DNA of 64,000 bases from the NCBI RefSeq assembly GCF_035046485.1, contig NC_085137.1:454886980-454950979 (forward strand), read 5' to 3'. Position 1 is the stretch's first letter. Each line of letters opens with the position of its first letter. A model generated the notes under the pieces. That model was not told the DNA's origin. It worked only from the letters and a program-made list of their open reading frames with translations, and made no database searches. A program made the translations under genes and the position numbers. This DNA is from Aedes albopictus. Its lineage: Eukaryota > Arthropoda > Insecta > Diptera > Culicidae. Of the stretch, positions 23,475 to 35,242 are shown one piece after another.

Positions 23475-24729
23475 GATAAGACTATCACGTACAGGGAAGG
23501 AAAATATCACGGAATTTCATGAAAAAAATGTCATGACATTCCTTTATTTACATTAAAAGTGATGTAAGTGTAAATTTCTGTTCGAACGCATCACCAGCCC
23601 ATAACGCTGATTAGTTATGGATAATCAATAGGAGGAAAACAATGATCGTTTTTCTTTGAGATGGCACCACCACATTTGAAGTAAAATCTTGTATGGACAA
23701 ATCGCTGGCTTGCACTTGTTCCGCATCGCAGCGATTTGTACCCTGGGGCAAAAAGTTGCAAATTAGAAACAAAATTATTATCTCAATGCGTTTTTCCGGA
23801 TTCATTCCAGTTACCTATAGAGAATTTATTGCACCTCCATACAAATTTCAAGCTGTTTACTTCATTTTTCTTGACTGGCATTATCCACCCGTGTTGCGCA
23901 TGATGTTTCGAGTGGATAAGTGCCAGACGGCGCCACTGTATATGTGAAAAACACGTGGAACACGAGCGCCGTCTACGATCGCATAGTGTAACCTTCGCTG
24001 TTACTTTACACTGTTATCACGTTTACCGCATTTATCAGAAAAGCGCCTCTAGCAAAAACGCAGCTGATCATTATATTACGACATTTGCACCCATTTAGAC
24101 TCGGCCCAAATTCATTATTATCACAGTCGAATTTCGCACACGACTTCGCAGCAGCTAGCGTAAACAAGTTCGGTTGATTTCATGACAAGGGCGTCGGATA
24201 CACAACAGGTAAACAAAATAAGTTTGATTAAAGTGAAATGTCGCTAGAAAATGATAATTCAGTGGATTATCAAATTATCACAGTAGTCTAAACATTGATG
24301 AGAAACCTAATATCGCCAATTAACATTTCAGACTAAGGGCAGTGAAATTAGCAAATAACGAAATGAAATTTTTGTGACATTCACCATCCTTGATGGTGTA
24401 GGTGTTCAGCAAGATCATGCTGGATCGAAACTTTTTCACCAAACTTCTTTAACAAACTAGCGATCAACTGGCATGCAAACTCTACATCTCCTTCGATCTA
24501 GATCAGATCATGGGAAATTTGTTAATGACATTAGAGGGTAGCCAGTACAATCACAATTCCTGTAGAAAATCTAAATCAATATGCCGAAACGTCGGAATAG
24601 TAAACAATTCCTGCTTAACCCATATCCATCCACGTCCAGCTATTTATACAGGGTGTCTATTATCTGAAAAAAAAAATGGAAACCCTCAGGGAAATTTATT
24701 TAACAGGAAAAACCTGGAATATTCATCTT
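23475..24729. other. No recognised gene; possible element ends
   Basis: 24592-24603 carries GCCGAAACGTCGG, the 3' half of a hammerhead-like motif. 24648-24662 has TACAGGGTGTCTATT, which looks like a DNA-transposon end without a partner. Confidence 0.4.
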
Positions 24730-25960
24730 GAATACTCACAGGATTCTGACAAGGATTCCTCTAATATATTTTTGTCTGGAAATATGTAGGGAATTCCTCC
24801 TGAGATCCTTTCATTGATTCCTCCCGGGGTTTCTTTAGGGAGGATCCTCATGAGATTCCTTCAGAGATATTTTTAGGCTTTCCATAAGGGATTCTTCCCA
24901 GGATTTCTCCAATGGTTTCTCCCGGCATTCTTTCATTGATTTGTTTTGTGATTTTTGAAAGAGATTCCTCCAAGGATTCCTCCAAGGATTCCTTGTAGGT
25001 TCTTTCGCGAATTATTCCCGAGATTTCATCAGGAGCTTCTCCAGGATTCCTCCTGGATTTTCTTCCGGGATTCCATTAGGGATTTTTCCCGGGAATAATT
25101 TCAGCATTCATTTAGGTATTCTTGCAGAAACTCATTGATTGATACTTTTGGGGATTTTCCTTGGAACTTTCCAGAAATTTCTTCATTGATTTTTTACGTG
25201 ATTACTCAAGAAACTTCTCCCGGGTTTTCCTTATGGATTTCTTCAGCGATTCCATCAGGGAATCTTCCCTAGATTTCTCCAAAGATTTTCCCCAGATTTC
25301 TGATGAAATTCTTCAGTTGATTTCTCCTGTTATTTTTTTAGGATTCCTTGTGCAAATTCTCCCGGGAAACCTTTCGGGATACTTTCCGGGATTCCTTAAT
25401 GGATCCTTCCCGTGTTTTTTAGGAATTTTTTTTTGGTATTCCTTCAAGGATTCCTCCAGATTTTTTTCTGGTATTTCATTAGGATTTTTCCCGGGATTCC
25501 TTCATTGATTTCTCCTGGGATTCATGCAGGGGATTCTTCCGGGACTCGTTAATGGATATATTCCGCATTCCAGCAAGAACTGCTCCCGAGATTCCTCCGA
25601 TAATTTCACACGGGTTTATTCCGGTATTATTTCACGGGTTATTCCCGAGATTGCATCAGGGATTCCTCCAGGTCTCTTTCAGAGTTTCCGGGATTCCTTA
25701 AGATATGTCTCCTGTGCTGCTCTAAAGGATTCTTCCAGGAAATATTTAGTTGCCTAGGTTTCTTTAAAGGAAGCTCCTGAGATTCATTCATGGATTCTTT
25801 TCCGATCCCTTACGGATTTCTTCCGGGATTCCTTCAGTGGTTTCTGCAGAGATTCCTGAAAGTCTTCCGTTGGGGATTCCTCCTGAATCCCTTCAGGTAG
25901 CCCTTCAGAAATTGCTCCCGTGATTCGTTCATTGATTCTTCCCGATTTTCCCTCAGAAAC
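24730..25960. repeat. Degenerate GATTCCTCC array, forward orientation
   Basis: Tandem, poorly conserved ~11-12 bp half-units such as GGATTCCTCCAA, also readable as ~23 bp dimers. Frames of 77 and 115 residues arise from the repeat. Confidence 0.7.
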
Positions 25961-26228
25961 AGGTAACCATCAGCACTCTATTTCGCATAAGGCCATTATA
26001 AGGCCAATACAGAGCATTCCAGTTCTGCACTAGCACTGTATTTGCACACAAGGCGATCAATGGTGCTATGTGGTTATGTTAGCTCGGTCCCAAGTAACCA
26101 AAAGTTCCGCTTCCCATGACAAAATTCACTTTCAAGTTCCGCGAAGTTCAGATAAAGTTCCGAATGGAACTTTCTGGCTGCTTAAGAGACTAATGATGAG
26201 CCTTGCTGGAACCTCGGTCACAAATTCC

Positions 26229-26431
26229 GGCAAGGCTCATTGTTAGCCTCTTAAGCAGCTTTAAAGCTGCTTAAGATGCGACTTGAAACTTTGTCGGAAC
26301 TTTCAAGTTCAGTAGCATTTCAAATTCAGTAGCAGTAACAAGGCAAGGCACATTGTTAGCCTCTTAAGCAGCTTTAAAGCTGCTTAAGATGCTACTTGAA
26401 ACTTTGTCGGAACTTTCAGTTCAATAGCATT
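26229..26431. repeat. Two ~90 bp direct repeats within the TIR element
   Basis: 26229-26320 and 26342-26431 share GGCAAGGC.CATTGTTAGCC, the CTTAAGCAGCTTTAAAGCTG palindrome and ACTTGAAACTTTGTCGGAAC. Only a few substitutions separate them. Confidence 0.9.
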
Positions 26432-26542
26432 GTGTTACTAGGAAAAATTAAATGTCATTTTTTTCAGAAAACGACTGTGTAGGCATACACGAATACATAC
26501 AAATTTGATTTTATCAAATCAGGCTAAAACAAAAAAAATATG

Positions 26543-26612
26543 CCGCCCACCGGATTCAAACTGAGAGTCACTGCGTGAGAGTCCTACGCTCTACCTCGAT
26601 GCTACAGTTACG
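26543..26612 (-). repeat. tRNA-like module (Val-CAC-like anticodon arm)
   Basis: Minus strand: TAGCATCGAGGTAGAGC (A box), GGACTCTCACGCAGTGACT (anticodon region) and AGTTTGAATCC (B box with T for C). Acceptor stem poor. Likely a pol III promoter remnant, not a tRNA gene. Confidence 0.4.
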
Positions 26613-26714
26613 ATTGAGTGAGAAGCGGGTGAAGTCTTACTTGAATCGATTATCTGTCGGCAACTAGTTTTGCACACTTGTACAGTAGTGAAGTTAGCTT
26701 GACTTTTTCAAATG

Positions 26715-26776
26715 TCTTCAATAGCGCAGCGGTAAGTCAGTAGGCTATCACGCAGGAAGATTCAGTTCAAATCTAC
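26715..26776 (+). repeat. Second tRNA-like module
   Basis: TAGCGCAGCGGTAAGTC resembles an A box and AGTTCAAATCT a B box. The spacing is tRNA-like; the arms pair weakly. Confidence 0.35.
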
Positions 26777-27040
26777 TAATAATTATCAGAAACAATTTCA
26801 GACATGAATCACATATCACACACACAAGGTTGTGATTCTGAAAAATACATTTTTGTTTCTGCATGAATTTTGTCAAAGTTCTGTCAGAAGCTGCTTAGAA
26901 GACTATCCAGCTGCCTTATGTGAACTTTCAAGTTCCAAAATTACCTCAAAATGAAGCTGTTTAGAAGGCTAATGAGCAACCTCGAACAAGCTGCTTAGCT
27001 TAAGAGGGTACTTTCTTATCTGAACTTTTGGTTACTTGGG

Positions 27041-27480
27041 GTGTTTCTTAAAGATTCCTCCCGAGATTTTTTTAATGGTTACTTCAAGGATCCTTTCAGG
27101 GATTTCTTTAGGAATTTCTTCAGAGATTTCTTCAGTGATTCTTTCAGGCATTCCTCCTAGGATTTCTTCGGGCATTCTTTCCAAAATTCCTTCTAATATT
27201 CCTCCAGGAATTTCTCCCAGGAATCCTTTACTAATTCCTGTTCTTTCAATAATTCATTCAAGGACTTCTCCTAGATTTTCATCAGAAATTTCTCTTGGAT
27301 AGTTTTAGAAATTTCCCCCTAGATTCTTCCAGAAATTGATGGAATTGGAGGAAAGTCAAAGGGAGTCTTTTTGAGATTCATTAGGAGATATCTTCAACTT
27401 TTTTTTAGGGATCTCTGGCTGATTGCTTCAGGCATTTCTTTAAAATTATTTCCGTGTTTTCTCCCGGTTTTTTTTTTGAG
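27041..27480. repeat. Degenerate GATTTCTTCAGG array, forward orientation
   Basis: Continuation of the 24730-25960 array on the other side of the TIR element. The 88-residue frame rich in ISSGI-type motifs is repeat-derived. Confidence 0.65.
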
Positions 27481-28625
27481 CTTCTAAATAACTAAATAAG
27501 ATTTAGTAAAGAGTTTGTAGCCCGCACTGTACGAGAGTACGATAAGAACTCTGTGCAGAGTAAGATGCAATGCCTGTGTAAGCACCTCTTCTTGTTATTC
27601 TCACTTCAAACAACGAAAAAAAAGAGCATAACTCACCATAGGAACAAGTGCTAACCTTCTTCAACTCTGCCAAGTAAGACACAGACAAGCCGAGCAAACG
27701 TGTTACATAAATATGCCCTCCAATTACGTGTGAACGACTCGTTTGACTGACAGGCCAACATCATCCAATCCATTCCAATCCGTCCGGGTGGCTGCATCCA
27801 TGAAGTGTCAATTGGGCAATCCAGAAAAGCGCGAAGGAACGATTTACTCGTCGCTGCCTTGACTGACTGGCTGTGGCTGGCTTGGGCGACGACGGATGGG
27901 AACCGTGTGCACCTTACCTTGTCGACCTTATTCGAGACTTCTTCGGTTTGACGGCGGTGGTATGTTGGGAATTACATTACTTCTTCGTAGGTATCGGATA
28001 ACGGGGGGAACCGTGTTGGGTGCAAGTAAAGCAAAAGTGAAGTGGAGCACATGGTTTTCTTTCATGCTGCTCGCTCATCCTCTCAGTTAGAATGCTTTTA
28101 GAAAAGCTACATATCGAGATGTGCGGCTGCGAAACGTATGTAATCCACGGTTTGGATGGTGGGTATGCGCTAAAAAAAGTGTGAAAATCCGTTCACTGAC
28201 AGCAGATGGGTCCCTTGATGTATATGCGCACATACAGCATATATGAATCTAGCGACAGTGGAAAGAATACAGCGATTAGTAGAGAAAAGAAAAAAAAAAC
28301 GAGAAACATGAAATTGGCATTTAAGAAGCTGTCAAGCAAAACAAACACTCCTTCTGGCTGCTACTACAATATGCGATTAACATTGTCATAACAAGCATAA
28401 ACGTATCCATTGTTTCTTGATCTAATGCCCCACTGCGACGAAGTATGCTTCAACAAATTTCATCATTTTATTGGATTTGTTATTGAGGACTACTTGTGGT
28501 ATTATTGAATTATTCCAAATCATCATGTTAAAATCATTGGTTTTATGTAGGTTTTGCTGAACCTGGTTATATTACTTAAGAGTTAAAGTCTTCACGAAAA
28601 AAAAAATGTCAAATTCTCATAAAAT
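27481..28625. other. Unique-looking sequence, no recognised gene
   Basis: 27730-28030 is more GC-balanced and lacks the local repeats. The frames are short and unrecognised. It could hold regulatory sequence or a non-coding exon; nothing decides. Confidence 0.4.
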
Positions 28626-28739
28626 GGGTTGTTACGAGAAGGGTGGAAAAAAATCCGCGCCAAATCCGCGCGAGTTAAATTTGAATCCGCGCCAAATCCG
28701 CGCGATACTGGAAATAAATTCGCGCCAAATCCGCGAGAG

Positions 28740-29540
28740 CGTGAAGGTATTTTTTTCGTTCTTCACGTTATTGAAGAAATCCATTAAATCCAATTAACTG
28801 GAATGGACTGCTGGATGAAGAATAAACTTTTGATTCGTAATTCAACGCAACTCATGCTTTCTGAAAGTGAGTTTAAAGACGTTTCGGCAAAACTTTCGTT
28901 ATTTTTTTTCCAAAAACATTTCTTAAAGATCCATTGGGCGATTTTTGAAAAGAATTTTCTAGAAAAAATCTCAGGAGAAACATCCCAAGAACTAGGTAGT
29001 GTATTCGTGGGAAAAATATTTAAAAAAACTGAAGAAATTTTTATAAGAAACTGAAAAAAAATCTTTGAAATAAACAGAATGGAACTTTCTTGGCTTTGTT
29101 TAAGTATTACTGAATATTTTTGGAGACAGTAACCCGAACAATTTTTTTTAAAGAATTTTTTGAAACCAGTATGAATTTGAGAAGGATACTCATGAAAAAT
29201 TCTCATAAGATCACTTCGAACATTTTTGAGTAATGTCTTAGTAGTTCTTGAATGAATCTTCAGTGAGGAATTTTCCAAGGAGAATACTTGGCAAAACCTG
29301 AGAAAACAACTCACATCGTCCATAATACACCGTGGAATTTGGGAGTAGGTATTGCAACCTCTTTAGCCATGTGGCTTTAAAGTTTTGCGTGGCCTTAAGG
29401 ATGAGGAAAGGTGGGAGATTGATTTTGCGAATTGAGCTGTAAAAGAATGTGTTGTTAATTAAATTGTCAACATTATTTACCTTTGCGTATTTTCACACAA
29501 AATGAACAAATTTGACGATCAAGCATCATGTTCAGTGAAC
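28740..29540. other. AT-rich interior, no gene
   Basis: A 179-residue minus-strand frame at 28784-29323 is T/A-biased, lacks any recognisable domain, and looks like eroded repeat. Confidence 0.45.
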
Positions 29541-29740
29541 TACACTCTTAAAAAATTAGGAATTTACACGAGACGTAAACCATCATCGTACGTAAACATT
29601 TCATGACTGAATGGCAAATTTGACTCAATTTTACATCCATCATGTAAGTTCGAGTTGGTTGCACAAGATGTCAACAAGCCTATTTGACCAGATATGAAGA
29701 AACAGTTTTACATTTATCATTTGCCTCACAACTCGGTGAT

Positions 29741-29803
29741 ACAGCTGAGAGGTATAGTACGTGCCTCTCAATCAGCGGACCAGAGTTTGAATCTAGTTCA
29801 TTA
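29741..29803 (+). repeat. tRNA-like module
   Basis: A-box-like ACAGCTGAGAGGTATAGTAC followed at tRNA spacing by AGAGTTTGAATCTAG, a B box with T for C. The anticodon arm is approximate. Confidence 0.35.
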
Positions 29804-29858
29804 TTTTATTTACATAAGTTTTATCTCTCGCTTCGGATCTAGCGATTGCTAGCTCGAC

Positions 29859-30800
29859 TTTATTTATTTATTTATTTGACAACACCAACAGACAATAATG
29901 GTCCCAATGGTTGAATAAAACTTAAACTAGACAAATACATTTATACAAAAAAAAACATGAAAAGTTTGTTACTAATCGTTATCCGAACTAGAGAAAAAAG
30001 AGAAAAAGCTACGACGAACATTTTCACGACTTAAATTAAAATCAAACACTGATGCCACCCTGTTGAAAGTTCGCTGAATGCCCAATAGTGCGCTGTTTAG
30101 GCCGTAATTGGTGCGCCGAAAAGGTAGTCGTAACATAGAATTATTTCGAAGCGCCCTGGGACGAACGTTTAGATTGACAGCTTCTAGGATAGCGGAGCAG
30201 TCAATCCGACCCTGTAAAACATCTGCTATGAATAGTGACCTAGAGACGTTCCTGCGTACTTGAAGTGTGTCCAGATGAATCAATCGACATCGACTTATGT
30301 AGTTGGGTAGCCTATGAGGATCACGCCAAGGCAGACGGCGAAGAGCGTAACGGAGGAAGCGGCGCTGGACGGACTCGATCCTCTCAATCCCATTTTGGTA
30401 ATAAGGATGCCATACAACCGAGCAGTACTCAAGTATTGATCGAACCAACGAGCAATAGAGTGATTTGAGGCAGTATACACTGGTGAAGTCTTTAGCGATA
30501 CGAAAGATGAACCCCAATGTACGAGACGCTTTTTCCACGATGTACGAAACATGGCAATTAAACTGCAGCTTATCGTCTAGGATAACACCGAGATCCTTTA
30601 TGCGATCCACACGTTGGATTACTTTATCGCGAAGCTTGTAATTGAAGATGACGGGGTTACGGATTCGAGCGAAAGTTATAATGGAGCATTTTTCTGGGTT
30701 AACGACCATGCAGTTTAAGGTACACCATTGGTCGAAGTTGTTCAGATCTTGCTGAAGCCGAGCTGCATCGGATTTGTGATAGAAGATGTAAATTTGTGTC
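29859..30800 (-). mobile_element. 5'-truncated Jockey-like LINE, 3' end
   Basis: Minus-strand 3' fragment of a non-LTR retrotransposon. It ends in a (TTTA)n-type tail, seen as TTTATTTATTTATTTATTT at 29859-29877. The reading frame covers the region just downstream of the reverse-transcriptase catalytic YADD box to the C-terminus; the catalytic box itself is missing, so the copy is dead. Typical truncated insertion by target-primed reverse transcription. Confidence 0.88.
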
Positions 30801-30898
30801 AAACGGGCCGCTCCTTTTATGTGCATCAAAGTGAACTTAAATTTACATGATTTTTTTAAAGAGTGAGCATAAACAGCTCTTCTTGTGATTCTTGACAT
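29972..30898 (-). pseudogene. Reverse transcriptase C-terminal fragment (Jockey-like)
   Basis: The open frame encodes 308 residues, but only about residues 36-308 are LINE-derived; the first ~35 are read from flanking sequence and the start is not native. Hallmarks in order: DLNNFDQWC, LNCMVVNPEKC, RIKDLGVILDDKLQFNCHV, ASRTLGFIFRI, LKSLYCSLVRSILEYCSVVW, ERIESVQRRFLRYALR, RLIHLDTLQVRRNVSR, and FRRTNYGLNSAL. These are the thumb and C-terminal segments of Jockey-clade RT proteins. The uninterrupted frame suggests a fairly young insertion. No catalytic Asp pair is present. Confidence 0.9.
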
Positions 30899-31896
30899 TG
30901 TGTCTTCAATATTGGAAGCTTGGTTAATAATAATTTAAAAAAAAAATAGAAGAATAAATTGTGTAACAATCTCCTTCCTTAATTCCTTATGGAAATAGAA
31001 ATCAAATATATCAAAAACAACAAAAAAAGAGCCGTGACGCTTCTTCGTTTGATCATGAAAAGTATCGGTTCTTTTTGGCACCACGAGTGTGCATCTTTCT
31101 CTATAGAGTAAAGATACATTTAAGCCCCGAGACCTGACAGCAATAAGCTGATCACAAGGTTGTGCCTCTGCCCAGAGGAAAACGTCCCTTAAAATAAATA
31201 ATCACTGGAAAAATCCTAGAAGGACAATGTTGACAATTTTCAAGATTTACTTGCTGGAGTCCTTTGAAATTCCTACAGGGTTTTCCTGGATTTTTTAGGA
31301 GTTTCTCCAAGAATTCCTGCAGTAATATATCCAGGAATGCCGACAGAGATCCCCCAGAGTTTTTCGCCAAAGTTTTTACTAGCAGTTTCCTCTAGGATAC
31401 CCTTCAAGATTTTTTTTCCGAAATAATCTAGGGATTTATCTAGAAATCTCTTCAAAATATATAGCTGGTGCCTTTCAAAATTGTACCAGTAACTCGGGCA
31501 GATTACTATTACCCTGTCGGCTTCCGATAAACGGATATCTTTCGGATATTGCATTCAAAGGAACACCGCGCCGGCGGCGGACGATATGTTACGTCTGGGA
31601 CGAATGTGGACTATGCAGTGGGCTCATACTTACGATAAAACGGAGCATAGTTAATTCCCAGAAAAGGCGCAATATAGCGACCGAAACGTCGGATGAAAGC
31701 TTAAGAATCCATTTTTGAGTTATTCCTTATTTGATTTTTTTAGAAACAAGAACTCGAAAGTTGAATAAAGATGCACAATGGAATTGGAATTGGAAGAATC
31801 GTTGCACAATTTCTTCAAAAAAATATTTTGAAGAGCTGATGAAATTCGTAAACGATTGCCGTAAACCAAAACGAAAACTTGCTCCCAATTCTTCAC
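30866..31896. other. No recognised gene; weak array and hammerhead-like half motif
   Basis: 31200-31450 has loose GAATTCC/CCTGGATTTT words. 31680-31692 reads ACCGAAACGTCGG, like 24592. 31540-31620 is GC-richer without assignment. Confidence 0.4.
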
Positions 31897-31990
31897 TAGT
31901 AGGATGTTAAGGTCAACATGACCCAGTCAGGCACGCTGAACGTACACTACGCTATCGTGGTGCAAAAATTCTAATATCTTAGGAGGGTTA
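31897..31990. repeat. ~95 bp short inverted-ended repeat
   Basis: Starts TAGTAGGATGTTAAGG and ends ATATCTTAGGAGGGTT. The reverse complement of 48816-48912 over its whole length, with substitutions; the core carries CACGCTGAACGTACACTACG. Likely a tiny MITE. Confidence 0.7.
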
Positions 31991-32182
31991 AACAAATATT
32001 TACTTTTCATAATTTCTAATTCAAGTGCCGATAATCATTCAAATATTTCGCTGTACACACTACAAAAATCATTTTCGCGCCAAATCCGCGCGTGGGCCAA
32101 ATTCAATGGGTTAATCCGCGCCAAATCCGCGAAAATCGCTAAATCCGCGGAATTCGCGAAATCCGCGCTGTTGTAACAACCC

Positions 32183-32821
32183 TGAATGATTCATGATTTT
32201 GATAAACGTTTTTGTTTTCATGTTGTTAAAGTTAACCATGAAAAAGGTGCCACAACAAACTCTCGGTTGAGTCATGATATGTTGCATGCACAACGGAATA
32301 ACAAACTTAGTTCATGAAACCACTAGTATGTATCATGAATCTAGTTTATGCCATTTAGAATTTCAAGTTCTACTGATGGAGAGTAGCAAATAAAGTCATG
32401 ATGTCGTGAAACATGCATACTAAAATAATGAAAAAGTTCATGAAAAAATAGGCATGATTCCAATTTGTAGAGAGGTAAAGAGTAACAACTAAGTTCAAGC
32501 ATGTACACTGAAATCATGAACTAAGTTTATGAAAACACAAGCTTTAAGCATTAATATAACCTCGGTTTCTTATACCTGCATTTATTGTGGTGAGCTGGCT
32601 GGATTTTCTGCAATGTTCATAAGGTTTACTTGAAATGGCCCTTATAAGTTGGTGCAGGTTATTTCGTGACGAGAATTCACAACTGCTGTGATTTTCTTCC
32701 CTATGATATCTTTTGCCCCGTCATCATGTGACCACTCTTTAAATTAGCTGAGTTGATCCGAATTTTATCTACTGCAGACCTCTTCTACAGCACTTTTCAG
32801 TTTCAAAATTCTACCTATGAA
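32183..32821. other. TCATGA-rich AT sequence, no gene
   Basis: About ten TCATGA/CATGAA palindromic words between 32180 and 32520, far more than in the neighbouring sequence. No function assigned. Confidence 0.4.
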
Positions 32822-32985
32822 GCTGTACATAAAGTACGTAGACTTATATTTGGCAATTTCAGACCCCCCTCCCCCTCTTCCTCCCTCTGAGTCTTGTCCA
32901 TACAAAATTTTCCAAATTTGTATGGCGCATAGACTTTGGGGCAGATGCCCTTCTCTCCCCTCTAAGAGTATATGTAGTTTATGGC
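32822..32985. mobile_element. ~165 bp MITE of the TACATAAAGTACGTAGAC type
   Basis: GCTGTACATAAAGTACGTAG at the left and a degenerate inverse (GTATATGTAGTTTATGGC) at the right. The centre has the palindrome ACAAAATTTTCCAAATTTGT, and C-rich runs sit near both ends. Resembles the ends of the Harbinger-like element at 17295. Confidence 0.7.
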
Positions 32986-32986
32986 T

Positions 32987-33905
32987 TCAACTGCGTGCAG
33001 CACGGAATTGCCGACCTCTTCCTGATTCCCTTCTAAATATTGTTTTTGCTATTCTTTCTTCTGCCATTCGCACTACGTGTCCAACCCACTGAAGTTTGCC
33101 GTATTTTTCACGTTTCACAATATCCGCATCTTTGTACACTTGGTACAACTCGTGATTCATTCGTCTGCGCCCATTTTTTGTTATGTTTCTCACCGAGAAT
33201 TGTTCGCAGCACTTTTCGCTCAAAAACTTCGAAAGCTTTTCGGCTTACTTCCTTTAACGCCCACGCCTTGTGACCGTAAAGGGCAACCGGAAGAATCAGT
33301 GTCTTATATAGAACGAATTTCGTTTGCGTTTGCAAATTACGGGACCTACGCTTAAGCAATCCTTAAGGACGCGTAGTGCGTCATCACCATCATTGACATC
33401 TCGCTCAAAATTTCAAAGTGATAAAACTCAGTCACCAAAGCGCACATTTGTATGAAAATGTATCATCCTATATGCTCACTCGTGGTGAGTGTGATGATAC
33501 TTTTTCTGCTGCGTGACTACAGAATTGCCCGTTTTTTATCACTTCAAAAACGCGAGGCAAACAATCATTGAAAATTAAAAAGTCAATGATTCCTATGAAA
33601 ATTCTGTGATGCACCAAGTCACCTTAAAAGGTCCTATTCGCACCTGCAATTTGCCTTTTCACTTCACGGGAAACGTCATTGCCACATGTCACAAATATTC
33701 CAAAATAAACAAATTCTTCAACAACTTCTAAAACATCCCCATCAATTACTACCTCAGTACTAACACCACTAGGCATGCCTCTGTCTCTACTCGCTACCAT
33801 GTACTTCGTCTTGGTAGAGTTATTCGTCCTATCCTCGTTGTCTCTCTCTTCAGATGAGCATAAGCTTCTTCCACTGCCCTACGATCGATGCCGATCGTCT
33901 GCAAA
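32987..33905 (-). pseudogene. LINE reverse transcriptase C-terminal remnant, split by a TTAA element
   Basis: Minus-strand remnant with, in order, RRAVEEAYAHLKRE, TKYMVASRDRGMPSG, VVIDGDVLEVVEEFVYFG, DVSREVKRQIAGANR, then a 257 bp insertion, then LLKRRSRNLQTQTKFVLYKT, LPVALYGHKAWALKE, AFEVFERKVLRTILG, a frameshift, WRRMNHELYQVYKDADIV-like residues, and LQWVGHVVRMAEERI. This is a common mosquito non-LTR retrotransposon type; clade not assigned. At least one frameshift and one stop (at the insertion site) show it is dead. Confidence 0.88.
33367..33623. mobile_element. 257 bp TTAA element inserted in the LINE remnant
   Basis: TTAA at 33363-33366 and 33624-33627. Ends GGACGCGTAGTGCGTCATCA and, inverted, GGTGACTTGGTGCATCACAG (partly matching). 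With the element and one TTAA removed, the LINE frame continues from ANRTF, through one stop codon, into GLLKRRSRN, the spacing expected for the family. Confidence 0.85.
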
Positions 33906-35240
33906 GCCGAGGAGCACGCCACGGGCCCCGGCCAATAAGCTTCTTATGCAAGACGATTTCTGGCCATTCATAAATCTCTTCGATGGTTTTTTTTTCGTAA
34001 GGAACTTCGTTTTCATAAACAACGTAAATCAAGTATCAAATTATCTCACCCAAACCGGGTTTACCGCATCAAGTTAAGATGTTTTGAAGGCTTTGTCTAT
34101 CTTCAAATAAACTTTTCAAACACCCAACCTAGATATGCAAATTACCGACCGACAAGTGTCTTTCTTCGTTCCGTGAACACCTTTTCGCCGTTTGGATTGA
34201 TTTCTCCGGCCGCTCCGACCAAGATCGAATTGGTTCTTGAGTCGAGAAGCATTTTCGATTTCGTTTCTCCCGCATGCATGCGCGAGCATGTTTACGCTCG
34301 AAATTGGTCGTCATCTTTCATCTGATGGGAATGACTGAAGTTGCCTTCCATCCCGAATCATTCGTATCCATCGTTTTTTTTTTCCACAACCTGATTGACG
34401 CCGCTGCCATACACGTTTGGTGGCTATTATTAACGATGATTGAATTATTCGAACGATGATGCTGGGATTCCCAGTTGAGCACTCTTCGATCGGACAGCTC
34501 CACAAGTGGATGCTTTAAAAGTAGGTAAGCCGAGAATTCCGAGGGGAGCAGATCATACCAAAATTCCAAATTGGTGATAGGTGTAAGTTTCTCCAACCTA
34601 GCAGAATCAATTAACTGGATTGTGGTTAGTTTGCAATTCATCAATGTGGTTATGTGAAGTGGCTGTAAAATTATTACAATAATAACGATCGTTTATCATG
34701 CTATCAAACTTGAATGATTCATTGGAATTCCTCCTCTACGTCACTGTAGGCTAGAACTGTGTCAGACACTCTGACCCACCAGGGGACAGCGTTATGATTC
34801 ACCTTTCAGGTAGCTAAACACGTCACTGTATAGCAGTCAGTCTATTTATCGCTCATGCTCGAATCTTGATCACTTAATCCAGCAGTTCTCAATCAGGACC
34901 GGGTGGTATGGAAAGTTGTGAAATGGCATGAAGCTTCGATCGCAAACCAATAGTTAATTTAAATTGAAAGAAAAACGTGTCGTTGGACCATTTGCAAATA
35001 ATCGTTTATTTAATTTTTAGGCTGGGAAAAACAGCCAACATACGAACTCTCCAAGAATTTCTGAAAGAATTCCGAAAATTCTTGTTTTAGGTGGAATAAG
35101 CTCACCAATAAATATCTATTTTTAGAGTTCATTGAGGAGCAAAATATAGAGAAACTAGGCGGTATCTTCCAGTAAGGTTTACATATTTTATCATGAAAAA
35201 AAAAGTTTACTTTTGAAGTATGTACATCTTTCAAAAAATA
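33906..35240. other. No recognised gene
   Basis: Unique-looking, with overlapping short frames on both strands near 34130-34640. No domain or splice pattern could be supported. Confidence 0.4.
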
Positions 35241-35242
35241 TA

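Larger units (their letters stand above)
26089..27040. mobile_element. 952 bp TIR element with two tRNA-like modules
   Basis: Ends CCCAAGTAACCAAAAGTTC and its perfect inverse. Inserted between two parts of the GATTCCTCC array. It contains a ~90 bp direct duplication (26229-26320 and 26342-26431), palindromes CTTAAGCAGCTTTAAAGCTG, and tRNA-like segments at 26543-26612 (minus) and 26715-26776 (plus). No protein is encoded and no target duplication is evident. Confidence 0.75.
29543..30865. mobile_element. Candidate CACTCTT-ended TIR element, split by a LINE
   Basis: CACTCTTAAAAAATTAGGAA at the left faces CACTCTTTAAAAAAATCATG (inverted) at the right. Between them are a tRNA-like module (29741-29803) and the LINE fragment. 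No target duplication. Confidence 0.5.
28626..32182. mobile_element. Possible 3.6 kb composite element with CCGCGCCAAAT subterminal repeats
   Basis: GGGTTGTTAC at 28626-28635 and its inverse GTAACAACCC at 32173-32182 bracket GC-rich repeats of AATCCGCGCCAAATCCGCG at both ends (28648-28736 and 32070-32168). The same terminal and subterminal combination, in the opposite orientation, defines 40646-41917. The interior contains other insertions. No target duplication was found, so the pairing of the two ends is an inference. Confidence 0.55.

Noticed and set aside
24510..24731. Frame beginning MGNLLMTLEG, similar to the MGNLL start of CYRI proteins
   Set aside because: The match is only five residues; the following sequence does not resemble the family and no DFENAQPT-like exon follows. 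Probably coincidence, though it lies on the right strand.
28784..29323. 179-residue minus-strand frame
   Set aside because: Low-complexity, F/K/S-rich composition typical of translated AT-rich repeat; no domain or splice support.
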